DNA of 25,270 nt from Candidatus Heimdallarchaeota archaeon LC_2 (GCA_001940725.1 MDVR01000003.1:1-25270), one strand, 5' to 3'. Counted from the first letter of the stretch, positions 1-7,905 are shown. A program made the numbers and translations. The notes: generated from the sequence alone by a model not told the origin.

Positions 1-35
1 TATCTAATTTTAAAATTTCAGCCATCGGATATTCG

Positions 36-839
36 ATGATTTTTCTTTCTATGTTATTATTTATTGCAGGGACAATCATTTTACTTCGTGATATACAATT
101 TGAACCGAATTCCATCTACACCTTAATTCCATATTTTTTCCTCAGTCTTATATTATCAATTGATTATATTTTCTCAAAAATCCCTTATAGTATTAGATTA
201 TTGAATACTGGACTTATTGTGGTATGGATCATTATTGGTGTTATATACACAGTTATGTATACATTAATTCCTAATTCATTATTAAATAGCCAATTGGCTC
301 ACAAAAGTAAATTTACACCAAATATAAAATCTCGATTTCAAGATAAAAAAATAGAAACACAGATTTTAGATGCAATTGAAGAAAATCAAATTAAAAAGCT
401 GATTGAAATTTCATCATTTCTCGGATTACCGTATCATAAAGTCTTGAAATCCCTAAAAAAGTCAATATTACAGGGTTATATTTCTGGTAGAATTCTAAAT
501 CAACAGTTTATTTCAGTGGGTGAATTACATTCATTTGATCAATCACATCAAATCCCTGAATTCCCTTCTCCTTTTGAAATATGGAAAATAACGATGAGAA
601 ATGAAGGCGTAATTAGTATTGAAGACTTATCTGCAATTATGTCAATTGATGTCAAAGATTTGGAATTAGCTTTGACAAAAATCAGTAGATCTCAACATGA
701 TAATAAGAATTTAATTGAAGGTTTCATATATATTCAAAACATTAGTGAATTGGATTCTCTTTACTCACAGATTTTAGTAAATTTACCACAAGTTAACGAT
801 TCACACTCTTTGAACACCAATTCAGATAGCATTAATTAA
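36..839 (+). CDS. Membrane protein with C-terminal winged-helix-like region, probably 5'-truncated by window edge
   Basis: From the first ATG at 36 the product is 267 aa, but the frame stays open to base 3 of the window, so the gene may start further upstream. No convincing ribosome binding site or TATA element precedes the ATG. Three hydrophobic segments are visible at about residues 1-18, 28-48 and 54-77. They are followed by a soluble region of roughly 190 residues. Around residues 105-160 a helix-turn-helix-like pattern (LDAIEENQIKKLIEISSFLG, then VLKSLKKSILQGYI) suggests a winged helix, and a second similar helical unit lies near residues 185-215. This would be a membrane-tethered DNA-binding or scaffold protein. 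I do not recognise the family. It converges with the ABC operon, leaving a gap of about 10 bases. Confidence 0.6.
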   Translation: MIFLSMLLFIAGTIILLRDIQFEPNSIYTLIPYFFLSLILSIDYIFSKIPYSIRLLNTGLIVVWIIIGVIYTVMYTLIPNSLLNSQLAHKSKFTPNIKSRFQDKKIETQILDAIEENQIKKLIEISSFLGLPYHKVLKSLKKSILQGYISGRILNQQFISVGELHSFDQSHQIPEFPSPFEIWKITMRNEGVISIEDLSAIMSIDVKDLELALTKISRSQHDNKNLIEGFIYIQNISELDSLYSQILVNLPQVNDSHSLNTNSDSIN

Positions 840-849
840 TTAATTATTA

Positions 850-2661
850 TTAACTCGATTGAATTTCAGGTTTAAGACCCTGAAATTCATAATAAGTTGT
901 ATAAAGATCTCTATAGATTTTATTATTTTCCAATAAATTCTGATGATTCCCATCTCCAACAATTTTACCCTGATCAAAAACTAAAATTCTATCCGCATTA
1001 ATCACTGTAGATAATCGATGAGCTACCACAATATTTGTTCTACCCTTAAATAGATTTTTGAGACTTCGTTGAATTAAGCTTTCCGTATATGCGTCAACTG
1101 ATGCAGTTGCCTCATCTAAAATCAAGATGCTTGGATTCGCTACAAGTGCTCTCGCAAAGGTTACTAGTTGCCGTTGACCAGTTGACAATCTTGATCCACG
1201 TTCTCTTACATCTGTATCAAGGCCCTCTGGTAAGGTCTCTATAAACTTATTGAGATGAGTGAGCTTGACCGCATGTTCAATATCTTCATCTGTTGCATCT
1301 TTATTTCCATAAAGAATATTCTCTCTAATTGTTCCACTAAATAAATATGGATCCTGGAGAACAATTCCCAAATTATGTCTATAAGCTTCAATATCCATTT
1401 GATGAACGTTAATACCATCTAACAAAATATTCCCTCCAGTAATTTCATAGAATCTTGCTAGGAGAGAGACCATTGTAGTTTTTCCTGCACCCGTATGACC
1501 AACTAAAGCAACTGTTTGACCCGCTTCAATTTTTACTGAGAGGCCTTTATAGACTGGTTCCTCCTGAGTATAATGGAAACTTACATTATTGAATTCGATA
1601 TCACCCTTAAGTTTTCCCGGTTTCAGATCTCCTGTAATCATAGCACTTTCATAATCTAACAAAGAGAAGATTCTCTCTGTAGCAGCAGATCCTGCTTGAA
1701 TTTGAGCAACCTGCTGACTCAACTGAATAATTGGTCCAAATAGACGAATAGTAAATGAATAAAAAAGAAATAAATCTCCTACAGAAAGATCGCCATTTAT
1801 TACTGTCTGTCCACCAGGGTAGATGATAATAAACATTACAAGGACCGTCAAGAAATCAAGAATAGGGAAGAATAAGCTAAAAGTATATGATAATCTGAGT
1901 CCTGCCTTGATATTATCTTGATTGATTTCTATAAACTCTTCCCGATTTTTCTCCTCACGGTTGAAACCTTTTGCTACTGAAATTCCAGTGACTGATTCTT
2001 GCACAGCAGCATTTACGGCTGCACGAGTCCTTCTCACTTCTTGCGCAAATTTTCTTAAGTATTTAGCCATGAAAAATATTATTGTTATAATGAACGGTAT
2101 TATCAGTAAAATCCATAAAGTGAGTGTGGTATTAATATTAAACATAATTGCAATCATGACAAAAATCAGGGTTAGTGAAGAAAAGAAAGAAGCAAAGATA
2201 TTGATTAAATTTCCCATTCTATTCGAATCATCCATTACCCTTGACATTATCTTACCAGTTGCCATTTTATCATAGAAACCTACATCTAGATCTTGTAACT
2301 TCTCAAACATTTCTAAACGTACTGCGGAAATTGATCGAGCAATTACAATCCATTGCACCCTAAACATTACAAAAAGTATCATCCATTCAATAATTGTTCC
2401 TATAAAATAAAGCCAACCGATCTGTTTAACAAAATCATAATCGGGGTCAGATCCAGTTCTTTCGAGCTCATTTATTCCATTTCGTATTATAAGAGGAATT
2501 GCAATTGCAACAGCTGAAGTACCTAGAAGGAGCATAAATAGAATTAATAAAACTTTTCTCTGTTCAGATGCATAAACAGCTAATCTTTTTATCGTCTCTT
2601 TTGTGGAATACTCCTGATCAAAGTATGCCTTTTCGGCCTTTTTCATTGTACGCATCGACAT
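850..2661 (-). CDS. ABC exporter half-transporter, consensus ATPase-site subunit (MsbA/TM288-like)
   Basis: A 603-aa half-transporter with an N-terminal six-helix type IV exporter membrane domain (about residues 30-320) and a C-terminal nucleotide-binding domain. Visible motifs are Walker A GHTGAGKTT (about 387-395), a slightly non-standard signature LSTGQ (about 492), Walker B ILILDEATASVD with catalytic Glu (about 512) and an H-loop AHRLST (about 546). The start ATG overlaps the stop of the upstream half-transporter by one base (TAATG), so the two are translationally coupled and presumably form a heterodimer. By the known logic of heterodimeric exporters (TM287/288, BmrCD type), the altered signature here would face the degenerate Walker B of the partner. 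The substrate cannot be read from sequence; lipid, peptide or drug export are all possible. Confidence 0.93.
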   Translation of the reverse strand: MSMRTMKKAEKAYFDQEYSTKETIKRLAVYASEQRKVLLILFMLLLGTSAVAIAIPLIIRNGINELERTGSDPDYDFVKQIGWLYFIGTIIEWMILFVMFRVQWIVIARSISAVRLEMFEKLQDLDVGFYDKMATGKIMSRVMDDSNRMGNLINIFASFFSSLTLIFVMIAIMFNINTTLTLWILLIIPFIITIIFFMAKYLRKFAQEVRRTRAAVNAAVQESVTGISVAKGFNREEKNREEFIEINQDNIKAGLRLSYTFSLFFPILDFLTVLVMFIIIYPGGQTVINGDLSVGDLFLFYSFTIRLFGPIIQLSQQVAQIQAGSAATERIFSLLDYESAMITGDLKPGKLKGDIEFNNVSFHYTQEEPVYKGLSVKIEAGQTVALVGHTGAGKTTMVSLLARFYEITGGNILLDGINVHQMDIEAYRHNLGIVLQDPYLFSGTIRENILYGNKDATDEDIEHAVKLTHLNKFIETLPEGLDTDVRERGSRLSTGQRQLVTFARALVANPSILILDEATASVDAYTESLIQRSLKNLFKGRTNIVVAHRLSTVINADRILVFDQGKIVGDGNHQNLLENNKIYRDLYTTYYEFQGLKPEIQSS

Positions 2662-4502
2662 TATTCATCTTCCTCCTTAATAGGGGGTAAAGACATATAC
2701 CCCTCAAATATCTGCCTATAAGGCTCAAAGGATGAAAGCAATTCTTCGTGAGTTCCCATTGTAACAATTTTTCCTTTATCCATAAACACAATTTTATCAG
2801 AATTCTTTAGAGTAGATAATCTGTGTGTGATAATAATTGTAGTACGATCTTTCAATAACTGACTCATAGCTGCTTGTATCTTAGATTCAGTTTTAGCATC
2901 TACCGCTGAGGTACTATCATCCATTATTAAGATTTTAGGATCAGTGACAAATGTGCGTGCCATTGCAACTCTTTGCCTTTGACCACCAGACAGAGTAATT
3001 CCTCTTTCACCGATTATTGTATCATAACCCTCCTTGAAATTGGTTATGAAATCATGAGCCTGGGCCGCTTTTGCAGCATCAATGATTTCCTTTTCACCAA
3101 TATCATGTGCACCATAGGCTATATTTGCTTTTATCGATGTACTAAATAAATAAATATCCTGTTCAATTATTCCAACGATCTGGCGCAATTGATTAAGGTT
3201 CAGATCTGCAATGTTCATTCCATCAATCTCGATAGATCCATCATCAATATCATATAATCTAAGAAGAAGCCTACCTACTGTACTTTTTCCACTTCCTGTT
3301 GCACCAATAATGGCTACTGTCTCACCAGGTTCAATTTCGAGTGTAAAATCATTAATAACCTTGAAACCATTATCTTCATATGAAAAATTAACCGCATTAA
3401 ATTTCACTTTCCCATTGATCTGATCAAGTTTGATATCCTTACTTTCTTGCAATTGCGCTTCAGTTTTTAGTGTAAAGTAAATTCTTTGAGCACCTGCAAA
3501 TCCCAACATTGTAGCATCGAGCAAGAATCGTAAAATACTAGTTGGCCAGAATAATAGCCCAGTGAGTGTGATAAATGCAATTAGATCACCAATCGTTATT
3601 GATTCAACCGGAATGGAAAATAATCCAAATATTGAAAGTTCAGATTGCCCTGCTGCATCTGCTTCTATGATAGAGACTCCAAATAGAAATATGATTGAAG
3701 TGACAAGACCAAGTAATAAAGTTGGGATAAATAATGCTGAAATCGCTCCTCTTCTAATAAGAATAGATTCATAAGCCCTAATATCTTCTTCAAATAATTT
3801 TTTTTCTGTTTTCTGGGCACTAAATGTTCGTACAACTCGTATACCAGTAATGTTTTCTTGAAGAACACTTTGAATTCTTGCTAATCTTTCTTGCCGTTCA
3901 AGTGAAACAGGTTGTAAACTTATTGCATACCTGTACATAAAGAAAATATAAAAAGGTAATATGATAATAAAAACAACACTTAATGTTGGACTCAAAGTAA
4001 ACATTGCAATTCCAGCAGCTATAAATCCAAATACGGCTGCAATAACAGCTCTAATTCCTGGTGAAACAGCAAAGGTAAGGTTAGAAGTGTCTTGTGTTGC
4101 TCTACTCATAAGGTCTCCAACCCTAGCTTTATTAAAAAAATCCATATTTTTTTTGCTGAGATTATCGAATAATTCTAGTCTGACGTTCATCTCAACATTT
4201 TGAGAAACCTGTTCATTCAAAATTCCTGCAATATAGGTCAATATACCTCTTGCAAACCCAAAACCAATAATTATCAAAGAAAAAAATAGTAGTTTATTTG
4301 TATCTTTATTTGGAATTGCATCATCTATTGCTCTACCAAATATTAAAGGGATAGCGGTTTGAACAACTATAGCTATAATTGTCAATATGGCAATAACAAT
4401 AATTTTCTTTCTATAGACCGATACATGACCCCACATCCAATATCTATGAGATTTTTCGTAATATTTATCGTCTAAATACATTGAAGCAGTTGTTTCATTC
4501 AT
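2661..4502 (-). CDS. ABC exporter half-transporter, degenerate ATPase-site subunit (TM287-like)
   Basis: A 613-aa half-transporter, first gene of the two-gene exporter operon. The membrane domain lies at about residues 30-335. The nucleotide-binding domain carries Walker A GATGSGKST (about 398-406), consensus signature LSGGQRQRVAMAR (about 503), Walker B ILIMDDSTSAVD (about 522) and H-loop THRLST (about 558). The residue after the Walker B aspartate is Asp, where an active site has Glu. This is the hallmark of the non-catalytic site in asymmetric heterodimeric exporters. The ATG at 4502 is preceded by a plausible Shine-Dalgarno (GAGG about 8 nt upstream). Its start codon lies inside one arm of an 11-bp inverted repeat. 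It is divergent from the dehydrogenase gene at 4688. Confidence 0.93.
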   Translation of the reverse strand: MNETTASMYLDDKYYEKSHRYWMWGHVSVYRKKIIVIAILTIIAIVVQTAIPLIFGRAIDDAIPNKDTNKLLFFSLIIIGFGFARGILTYIAGILNEQVSQNVEMNVRLELFDNLSKKNMDFFNKARVGDLMSRATQDTSNLTFAVSPGIRAVIAAVFGFIAAGIAMFTLSPTLSVVFIIILPFYIFFMYRYAISLQPVSLERQERLARIQSVLQENITGIRVVRTFSAQKTEKKLFEEDIRAYESILIRRGAISALFIPTLLLGLVTSIIFLFGVSIIEADAAGQSELSIFGLFSIPVESITIGDLIAFITLTGLLFWPTSILRFLLDATMLGFAGAQRIYFTLKTEAQLQESKDIKLDQINGKVKFNAVNFSYEDNGFKVINDFTLEIEPGETVAIIGATGSGKSTVGRLLLRLYDIDDGSIEIDGMNIADLNLNQLRQIVGIIEQDIYLFSTSIKANIAYGAHDIGEKEIIDAAKAAQAHDFITNFKEGYDTIIGERGITLSGGQRQRVAMARTFVTDPKILIMDDSTSAVDAKTESKIQAAMSQLLKDRTTIIITHRLSTLKNSDKIVFMDKGKIVTMGTHEELLSSFEPYRQIFEGYMSLPPIKEEDE

Positions 4503-4576
4503 TATTAGTCCTCAATTACTCTTCAAATATTATCTCTTTTCTTTTCATAAAATTCATTTAATAAAGACTAATAATG
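4500..4576 (-). promoter_or_regulatory. 11-bp inverted repeat spanning the ABC operon leader and start codon
   Basis: CATTATTAGTC at 4500-4510 and GACTAATAATG at 4566-4576 are exact reverse complements separated by 55 nt. The proximal arm contains the ATG of the 613-aa transporter gene. A possible minus-strand TATA element (CTTTATTAAATG, about 4555-4566) lies beside the distal arm. If transcription starts upstream of 4576, pairing would hide the start codon. If it starts downstream, the arms are better read as two half-sites of an operator. The GACTAAT core also occurs in the elements at 7662-7681 and 7802-7821. Confidence 0.4.
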
Positions 4577-4661
4577 GGGAACTTATTGTTAGTAAAAACA
4601 AAAGTAACTATTCCTTACAAAGATAACACTTGATTATGTGTCATTCAATTAACTTTGAGTT

Positions 4662-4670
4662 TTTATAAGC
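4662..4670 (+). promoter_or_regulatory. TATA-like element of the SDR gene
   Basis: TTTATAAGC is centred about 22 nt upstream of the ATG at 4688. In archaea this places the transcription start at or next to the start codon, so the mRNA is probably leaderless. No Shine-Dalgarno sequence is seen. Confidence 0.5.
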
Positions 4671-4687
4671 TTAAGAAATAAGAATAC

Positions 4688-5578
4688 ATGAGTTCAAAGA
4701 TAAAAGGTCCAATACTTGTCACAGGTTCTTCTTCTGGGATAGGGCGAAAAATAGTAGAATTGTTGGCATCACGAGGTCATCTTGTATATGCGTGTGCAAG
4801 AAAAGAACAAGATATATTAGAATTGGAACAAATTGATAACGTAAAATCAATTAAACTAGATGTAACTAATAATGATCAAATAAAAAATATGGTTGAATTT
4901 ATTGAAAATCAAGGCAAAGGGTTGTATGGATTAGTTAATAATGCAGGTGTTACAGATATAGCTGCTTTGGTTGAGATGAATGAAGATGATTTTCATTTTG
5001 TATTAAATGTCAATTTATATGGTGTTTTTCGGGTCACAAAAGCATTACACGAATATATTATTGAAACAAAAGGTAGAATAGTTAATATTGGTTCAATCGC
5101 GGGTATATTGGCTGAACCTTATATGGGGGTATATAATGCTAGTAAACATGCATTAGAGGGGTATACCGACAATTTAGCTCATGAAATGGGTAAATATAGC
5201 GTTGATGTAAGTATTGTTGAACCTGGAAATTATAAATCTCAAATCTCCCAGAATTCAGGGATACGTGTTCTGCCAAAATTGAAGGATCGAAAAGCATCAA
5301 AATATATTAATGAAATTAAGAAGATCATTTCCAGTCCTGATGCAAGGCCTGATAGGGGTCAATTCAAAGAACCTGATGAAGTGGCAGACGCGATCTATCA
5401 CGCATTAACTTCTGATAAACCAAAACCGCGATACATGGTTGTACCAAATGAATTAGAAGCCCGAGCAACAATAGAAAGAGCAATGCAGGAATTAGTCGAA
5501 TTAAATGAATGGCATGCATATTCCTATAATCGTGACGAACTAATATCCATGTTAGATGCCAAACTTGAAAACAATTAA
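4688..5578 (+). CDS. Short-chain dehydrogenase/reductase (classical SDR)
   Basis: A 296-aa NAD(P)-dependent oxidoreductase with a Rossmann fold. The cofactor motif TGSSSGIG is at residues 12-19 and the structural motif NNAG at 84-87. The catalytic Ser136-Tyr149-Lys153 (IGSIAG and YNASK) has the usual spacing. Arg22/Ala-rich spacing after strand 2 (YACARK) hints at NADP preference, but this is inference. The C-terminal 60 residues extend past the core fold and resemble those of retinol/17-beta-hydroxysteroid-type SDRs; the substrate is unknown. It is transcribed alone, divergent from the ABC operon, with a TATA element at leaderless distance. Confidence 0.92.
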   Translation: MSSKIKGPILVTGSSSGIGRKIVELLASRGHLVYACARKEQDILELEQIDNVKSIKLDVTNNDQIKNMVEFIENQGKGLYGLVNNAGVTDIAALVEMNEDDFHFVLNVNLYGVFRVTKALHEYIIETKGRIVNIGSIAGILAEPYMGVYNASKHALEGYTDNLAHEMGKYSVDVSIVEPGNYKSQISQNSGIRVLPKLKDRKASKYINEIKKIISSPDARPDRGQFKEPDEVADAIYHALTSDKPKPRYMVVPNELEARATIERAMQELVELNEWHAYSYNRDELISMLDAKLENN

Positions 5579-5612
5579 AAAATTTAATTTCATATAAATT
5601 TTTAAAAAACAG

Positions 5613-5626
5613 ATATACGCGTATAT
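5613..5626. promoter_or_regulatory. 14-bp perfect palindrome upstream of the first MAIRD gene
   Basis: ATATACGCGTATAT is its own reverse complement and lies about 20 bp upstream of the TATA element at 5646. It could be a second regulator site. Its short, stem-only form, also 35 bp downstream of the SDR stop codon, makes a role in SDR transcript termination possible but less likely. Confidence 0.35.
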
Positions 5627-5645
5627 GGTCATCATTCTAAAAACG

Positions 5646-5681
5646 TTTATATATAATTAGAGTGTTTAGTATAATACTGAC
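5646..5681 (+). promoter_or_regulatory. TATA box plus palindromic operator-like element of the first MAIRD gene
   Basis: The TATA box TTTATATATAAT is at 5646-5657. Exactly 20 bp from its first base to the first base of the next element lies TTAGTATAATACTGAC (5666-5681), which contains the perfect palindrome AGTAT-A-ATACT. The expected transcription start (about 5677) falls inside it, a typical place for an archaeal repressor operator. The same arrangement with the same spacing precedes the second MAIRD gene. Predicted leader length is about 83 nt. Confidence 0.65.
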
Positions 5682-5759
5682 CATTCACTACAAGCTGATC
5701 AAATAAATTCACATTGTTCATGCTTGAAAAAATGGCCTAGTATTGGGAGAAGTCAAAAA

Positions 5760-6011
5760 ATGGCAATCAGGGATCAAAAACCAAAACAGGGATTTCTTAT
5801 ATCCACAGATACTGAATTAGATCTTTCAGTTCTTAACAGATCAATAAAAAAAGTATTGACTGCAATTAAATCTATTCTAACCTTGGGATGGATACCAAGT
5901 AGTGACGCCGTGGATCCAGATGATTTTGATGTTGACAAAGCTAGAGAAGCCCAAATGGCAAATCAAAATAATATGGCAGACATAGCACACCTTTATTCAA
6001 GAAAATATTAA
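5760..6011 (+). CDS. Small MAIRD/HLYxRKY protein, paralogue 1 (unknown function)
   Basis: An 83-aa protein starting MAIRDQKP and ending HLYSRKY. An in-frame ATG at 5724 would add 12 residues, but I chose 5760 because the paralogue at 7906 starts with the same MAIRD(E/Q)KP, the first 14 nt of both genes are identical, and GGGAGA at 5745-5750 is a plausible Shine-Dalgarno 9 nt upstream. The middle (about residues 20-45) is hydrophobic/basic and probably helical. The last 32 residues match the paralogue at 22 positions, including DFDVDKARE-like, AN, AD and AHLYxRKY. There is no signal peptide or cysteine motif. I recognise no family. It sits convergent with the double-winged-helix regulator, whose stop lies about 45 bp away. 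Confidence 0.8.
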   Translation: MAIRDQKPKQGFLISTDTELDLSVLNRSIKKVLTAIKSILTLGWIPSSDAVDPDDFDVDKAREAQMANQNNMADIAHLYSRKY

Positions 6012-6056
6012 TAATAATTAAAACTAGAAACTTAGCTAAATACTTAATACATCAAG

Positions 6057-7505
6057 TTATCGAATTTTCAATAATTGGGCTAATTTGGAAATAGTTTCAA
6101 TTATTTCTGGAGTGTAACGGATAGTCAACATTAGAAGTTTAGAAAGTTCACTATAATCAAATTCCAAATCTGATAATGCGTCATCAAACATCTGAGTCCA
6201 CATTTGAAATAATTCTATTCTGTATTTATTCAACGATTTAAGATCATTAATGATTACTTGAATCTCTTTTATTCTATAATTTGGGTTAATCCTTTTTATT
6301 AATTCAATTAAATCTGGTTCTTCTAATATATTATAAGAAGGTAAATTAGTAAATATCATCGGGGAGAATAATTTTGCAGTCGTTCCATAATAAGTAATAT
6401 GTCTTTTTCCATACTTGATGAAACCAACTTCTTTGACAAAATTAGCCTTTTCTAACTTCTGGAGGTGGAAATAAAGATTTGATTTTTTTAATACCTCTGA
6501 CCCAAGTAATCCTATCTGTATCTCTATCGCCTCTCGCTCCATATTCCGGTTAAATGTTATCTCCTTAAGTGAGGTTTGTAAATCAATTATCTCTTGATAT
6601 ATCGGATCGTTCATCCTATCCAATATTTCTTTAGCGGTCAATGCATGACGTAGTTTGCCTGTTTCTTGACTTTCGAGCCCCAGTTTCAACATATTGACAA
6701 TACTGGATCTCATAATTGTACCTTTATCTATGATCTGTTTATCTCCTAATATTTTAGTATAGGCCTGATTGGGAAAAATTTTGATAATTGGAACTGTTTT
6801 CCAATAATTCATAATATCATCTTCACTAAGAATTATGGTTTCTATCTCATCTGATTCTTTACGGTGAAAAATTTCATTTGATGAATCTAACATTTTCTGA
6901 TGAAAGTATAATGTCTGTTTTAGTTCTTGTAATGCTCTTCCTATTTGTGGTGTAAACCGATATAAGACACTAAATAATTTGTGGAATTCATATAATTCAA
7001 GATCCAAATCTATCAAATTGAATCCATTTTCAGTGTACCAATTTTCAAATATTTTCATTTCGGGGGGATTTAAGGTTTTAAGGATATTTATAGTAGTTTC
7101 ACAGTTATTTGGAAGTTGATTGTCATTTAAAGAAATTATAAGCTGTTTAAAATTATTTGTTCCCAAAATATTGTAAGTTGATCGTTTAATATCGTCTTCT
7201 GAAATATATATTTTTGCAGTTCTTCCATAATATGATGTGAATCTTTTTCCTTGCCTGGTTGTATCTATTATTTGAATGAGGTTCGAATCTTCCAATTTCT
7301 GCAAGTGAAAGTACAAATTAGCTTTTTTAACGTCAGTATTATAATCTTTTTTCAAAATAATTCCAATTTCGTTTGCGCTTAATGCATGGCGTTTTTGGCT
7401 AACGTTCGATTGTGGGTGGCTTTCCTGAAAGCCTTTTGCTAGTGCGGATATAATGAATCCTCGAACACTTGAGTGTAATATATTCTCATAAGTTTCTTTA
7501 TCCAT
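6057..7505 (-). CDS. Transcriptional regulator with internally duplicated winged-helix (ArsR/HTH_20-like) domain
   Basis: A 482-aa protein built from two similar halves (about residues 1-235 and 250-482). Each half begins with RHAL(S/T)A(K/N)EI, continues to a recognition-helix segment K(K)(A/S)NLYFHLQKLE, and ends its wing with (Q/Y)GKR then (S/T)YYG(R/T)TAK. NLYFHLQKLE is characteristic of ArsR-type winged helices. Each DNA-binding unit is followed by a helical region of about 110 residues, possibly for dimerisation or ligand binding. The second half has an insertion of roughly 40 residues before its recognition helix. No metal-binding cysteines were seen. It lies between the two small MAIRD genes and is divergent from the second, so it probably controls both and itself; that role is inference. 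The start at 7505 has no clear Shine-Dalgarno. Confidence 0.85.
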   Translation of the reverse strand: MDKETYENILHSSVRGFIISALAKGFQESHPQSNVSQKRHALSANEIGIILKKDYNTDVKKANLYFHLQKLEDSNLIQIIDTTRQGKRFTSYYGRTAKIYISEDDIKRSTYNILGTNNFKQLIISLNDNQLPNNCETTINILKTLNPPEMKIFENWYTENGFNLIDLDLELYEFHKLFSVLYRFTPQIGRALQELKQTLYFHQKMLDSSNEIFHRKESDEIETIILSEDDIMNYWKTVPIIKIFPNQAYTKILGDKQIIDKGTIMRSSIVNMLKLGLESQETGKLRHALTAKEILDRMNDPIYQEIIDLQTSLKEITFNRNMEREAIEIQIGLLGSEVLKKSNLYFHLQKLEKANFVKEVGFIKYGKRHITYYGTTAKLFSPMIFTNLPSYNILEEPDLIELIKRINPNYRIKEIQVIINDLKSLNKYRIELFQMWTQMFDDALSDLEFDYSELSKLLMLTIRYTPEIIETISKLAQLLKIR

Positions 7506-7661
7506 CTTTTTGATTATGGGTAGATCATGCCAGAAATCAAAAAAATAAATAAATTTGTCAATGTTATAAGAATCAGGCTCGTTTTGTGGTATGGGGGACC
7601 TACCTTCTTTAGAATTGTTTGAATAAAATATGGCTGATATAGTTAAAAAGGTGTCGAATAT

Positions 7662-7681
7662 TTAGTTACTTACTGACTAAT
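7662..7681 (-). promoter_or_regulatory. Operator-like element upstream of the regulator
   Basis: TTAGTTACTTACTGACTAAT matches the element of the second MAIRD promoter (7802-7821) at the first five and last ten bases, differing mainly in the central five. The outer TTAGT...ACTAA halves form an inverted repeat with a 9-nt spacer in both. It lies about 157 bp upstream of the regulator start, which suggests autoregulation. Confidence 0.5.
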
Positions 7682-7781
7682 CAAAAATAATTCTAATCAA
7701 GATTGATAAAATATTGAGAAAATGTATCAATATGCATAATAATTTATTGTTCTATCGTATTTGACCATTTTGTTCATAAGA

Positions 7782-7821
7782 TTTATATATAATGAGTATG
7801 GTTAGTATTATACTGACTAAT
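7782..7821 (+). promoter_or_regulatory. TATA box plus palindromic operator-like element of the second MAIRD gene
   Basis: TATA box TTTATATATAAT (7782-7793) is identical to that at 5646. TTAGTATTATACTGACTAAT (7802-7821) contains AGTAT-T-ATACT, the exact reverse complement of the palindrome at the first gene, again 20 bp from TATA start to motif start. The predicted transcription start (about 7813) lies inside it, giving a leader of about 93 nt. Confidence 0.65.
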
Positions 7822-7874
7822 AAAATTCAACTGATCTTTCAAATAATATTTGAACAGTCGGAAAAAAATGATTA

Positions 7875-7886
7875 TTAGTTAACTAA
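7875..7886. promoter_or_regulatory. 12-bp palindrome in the leader of the second MAIRD gene
   Basis: TTAGTTAACTAA is a perfect palindrome made of the same TTAGT/ACTAA halves seen in the upstream operator-like elements, with a 2-nt spacer. It is about 20 nt upstream of the start codon and just before the Shine-Dalgarno GAGGT, so a bound protein or RNA pairing here could affect either elongation or initiation. Confidence 0.4.
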
Positions 7887-7905
7887 CATCAGAGGTTAAA
7901 AACAA

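Larger units (their letters stand above)
7506..7905. other. 400-bp divergent intergenic region between regulator and second MAIRD gene
   Basis: There is no open frame of note on either strand. It holds the operator-like elements at 7662-7681 and 7802-7821, a TATA box at 7782-7793 for the rightward gene, and a palindrome at 7875-7886. For the leftward regulator, weak TATA-like candidates on the minus strand are AACTATATC (about 7638-7646) and CTTATAACATT (about 7562-7572). A G-rich patch at 7589-7605 with GGTA/TACC ends has no clear meaning. Confidence 0.6.

Noticed and set aside
1922..4203. Several plus-strand and alternate-frame reading frames inside the two ABC genes
   Set aside because: They lie wholly within strongly supported ABC coding sequence, lack family features and look like antisense translations of conserved NBD and TM segments.
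5724..5759. 12-residue N-terminal extension of the first MAIRD protein
   Set aside because: Not present in the paralogue; the shared MAIRD start and an SD-like GGGAGA support ATG at 5760.
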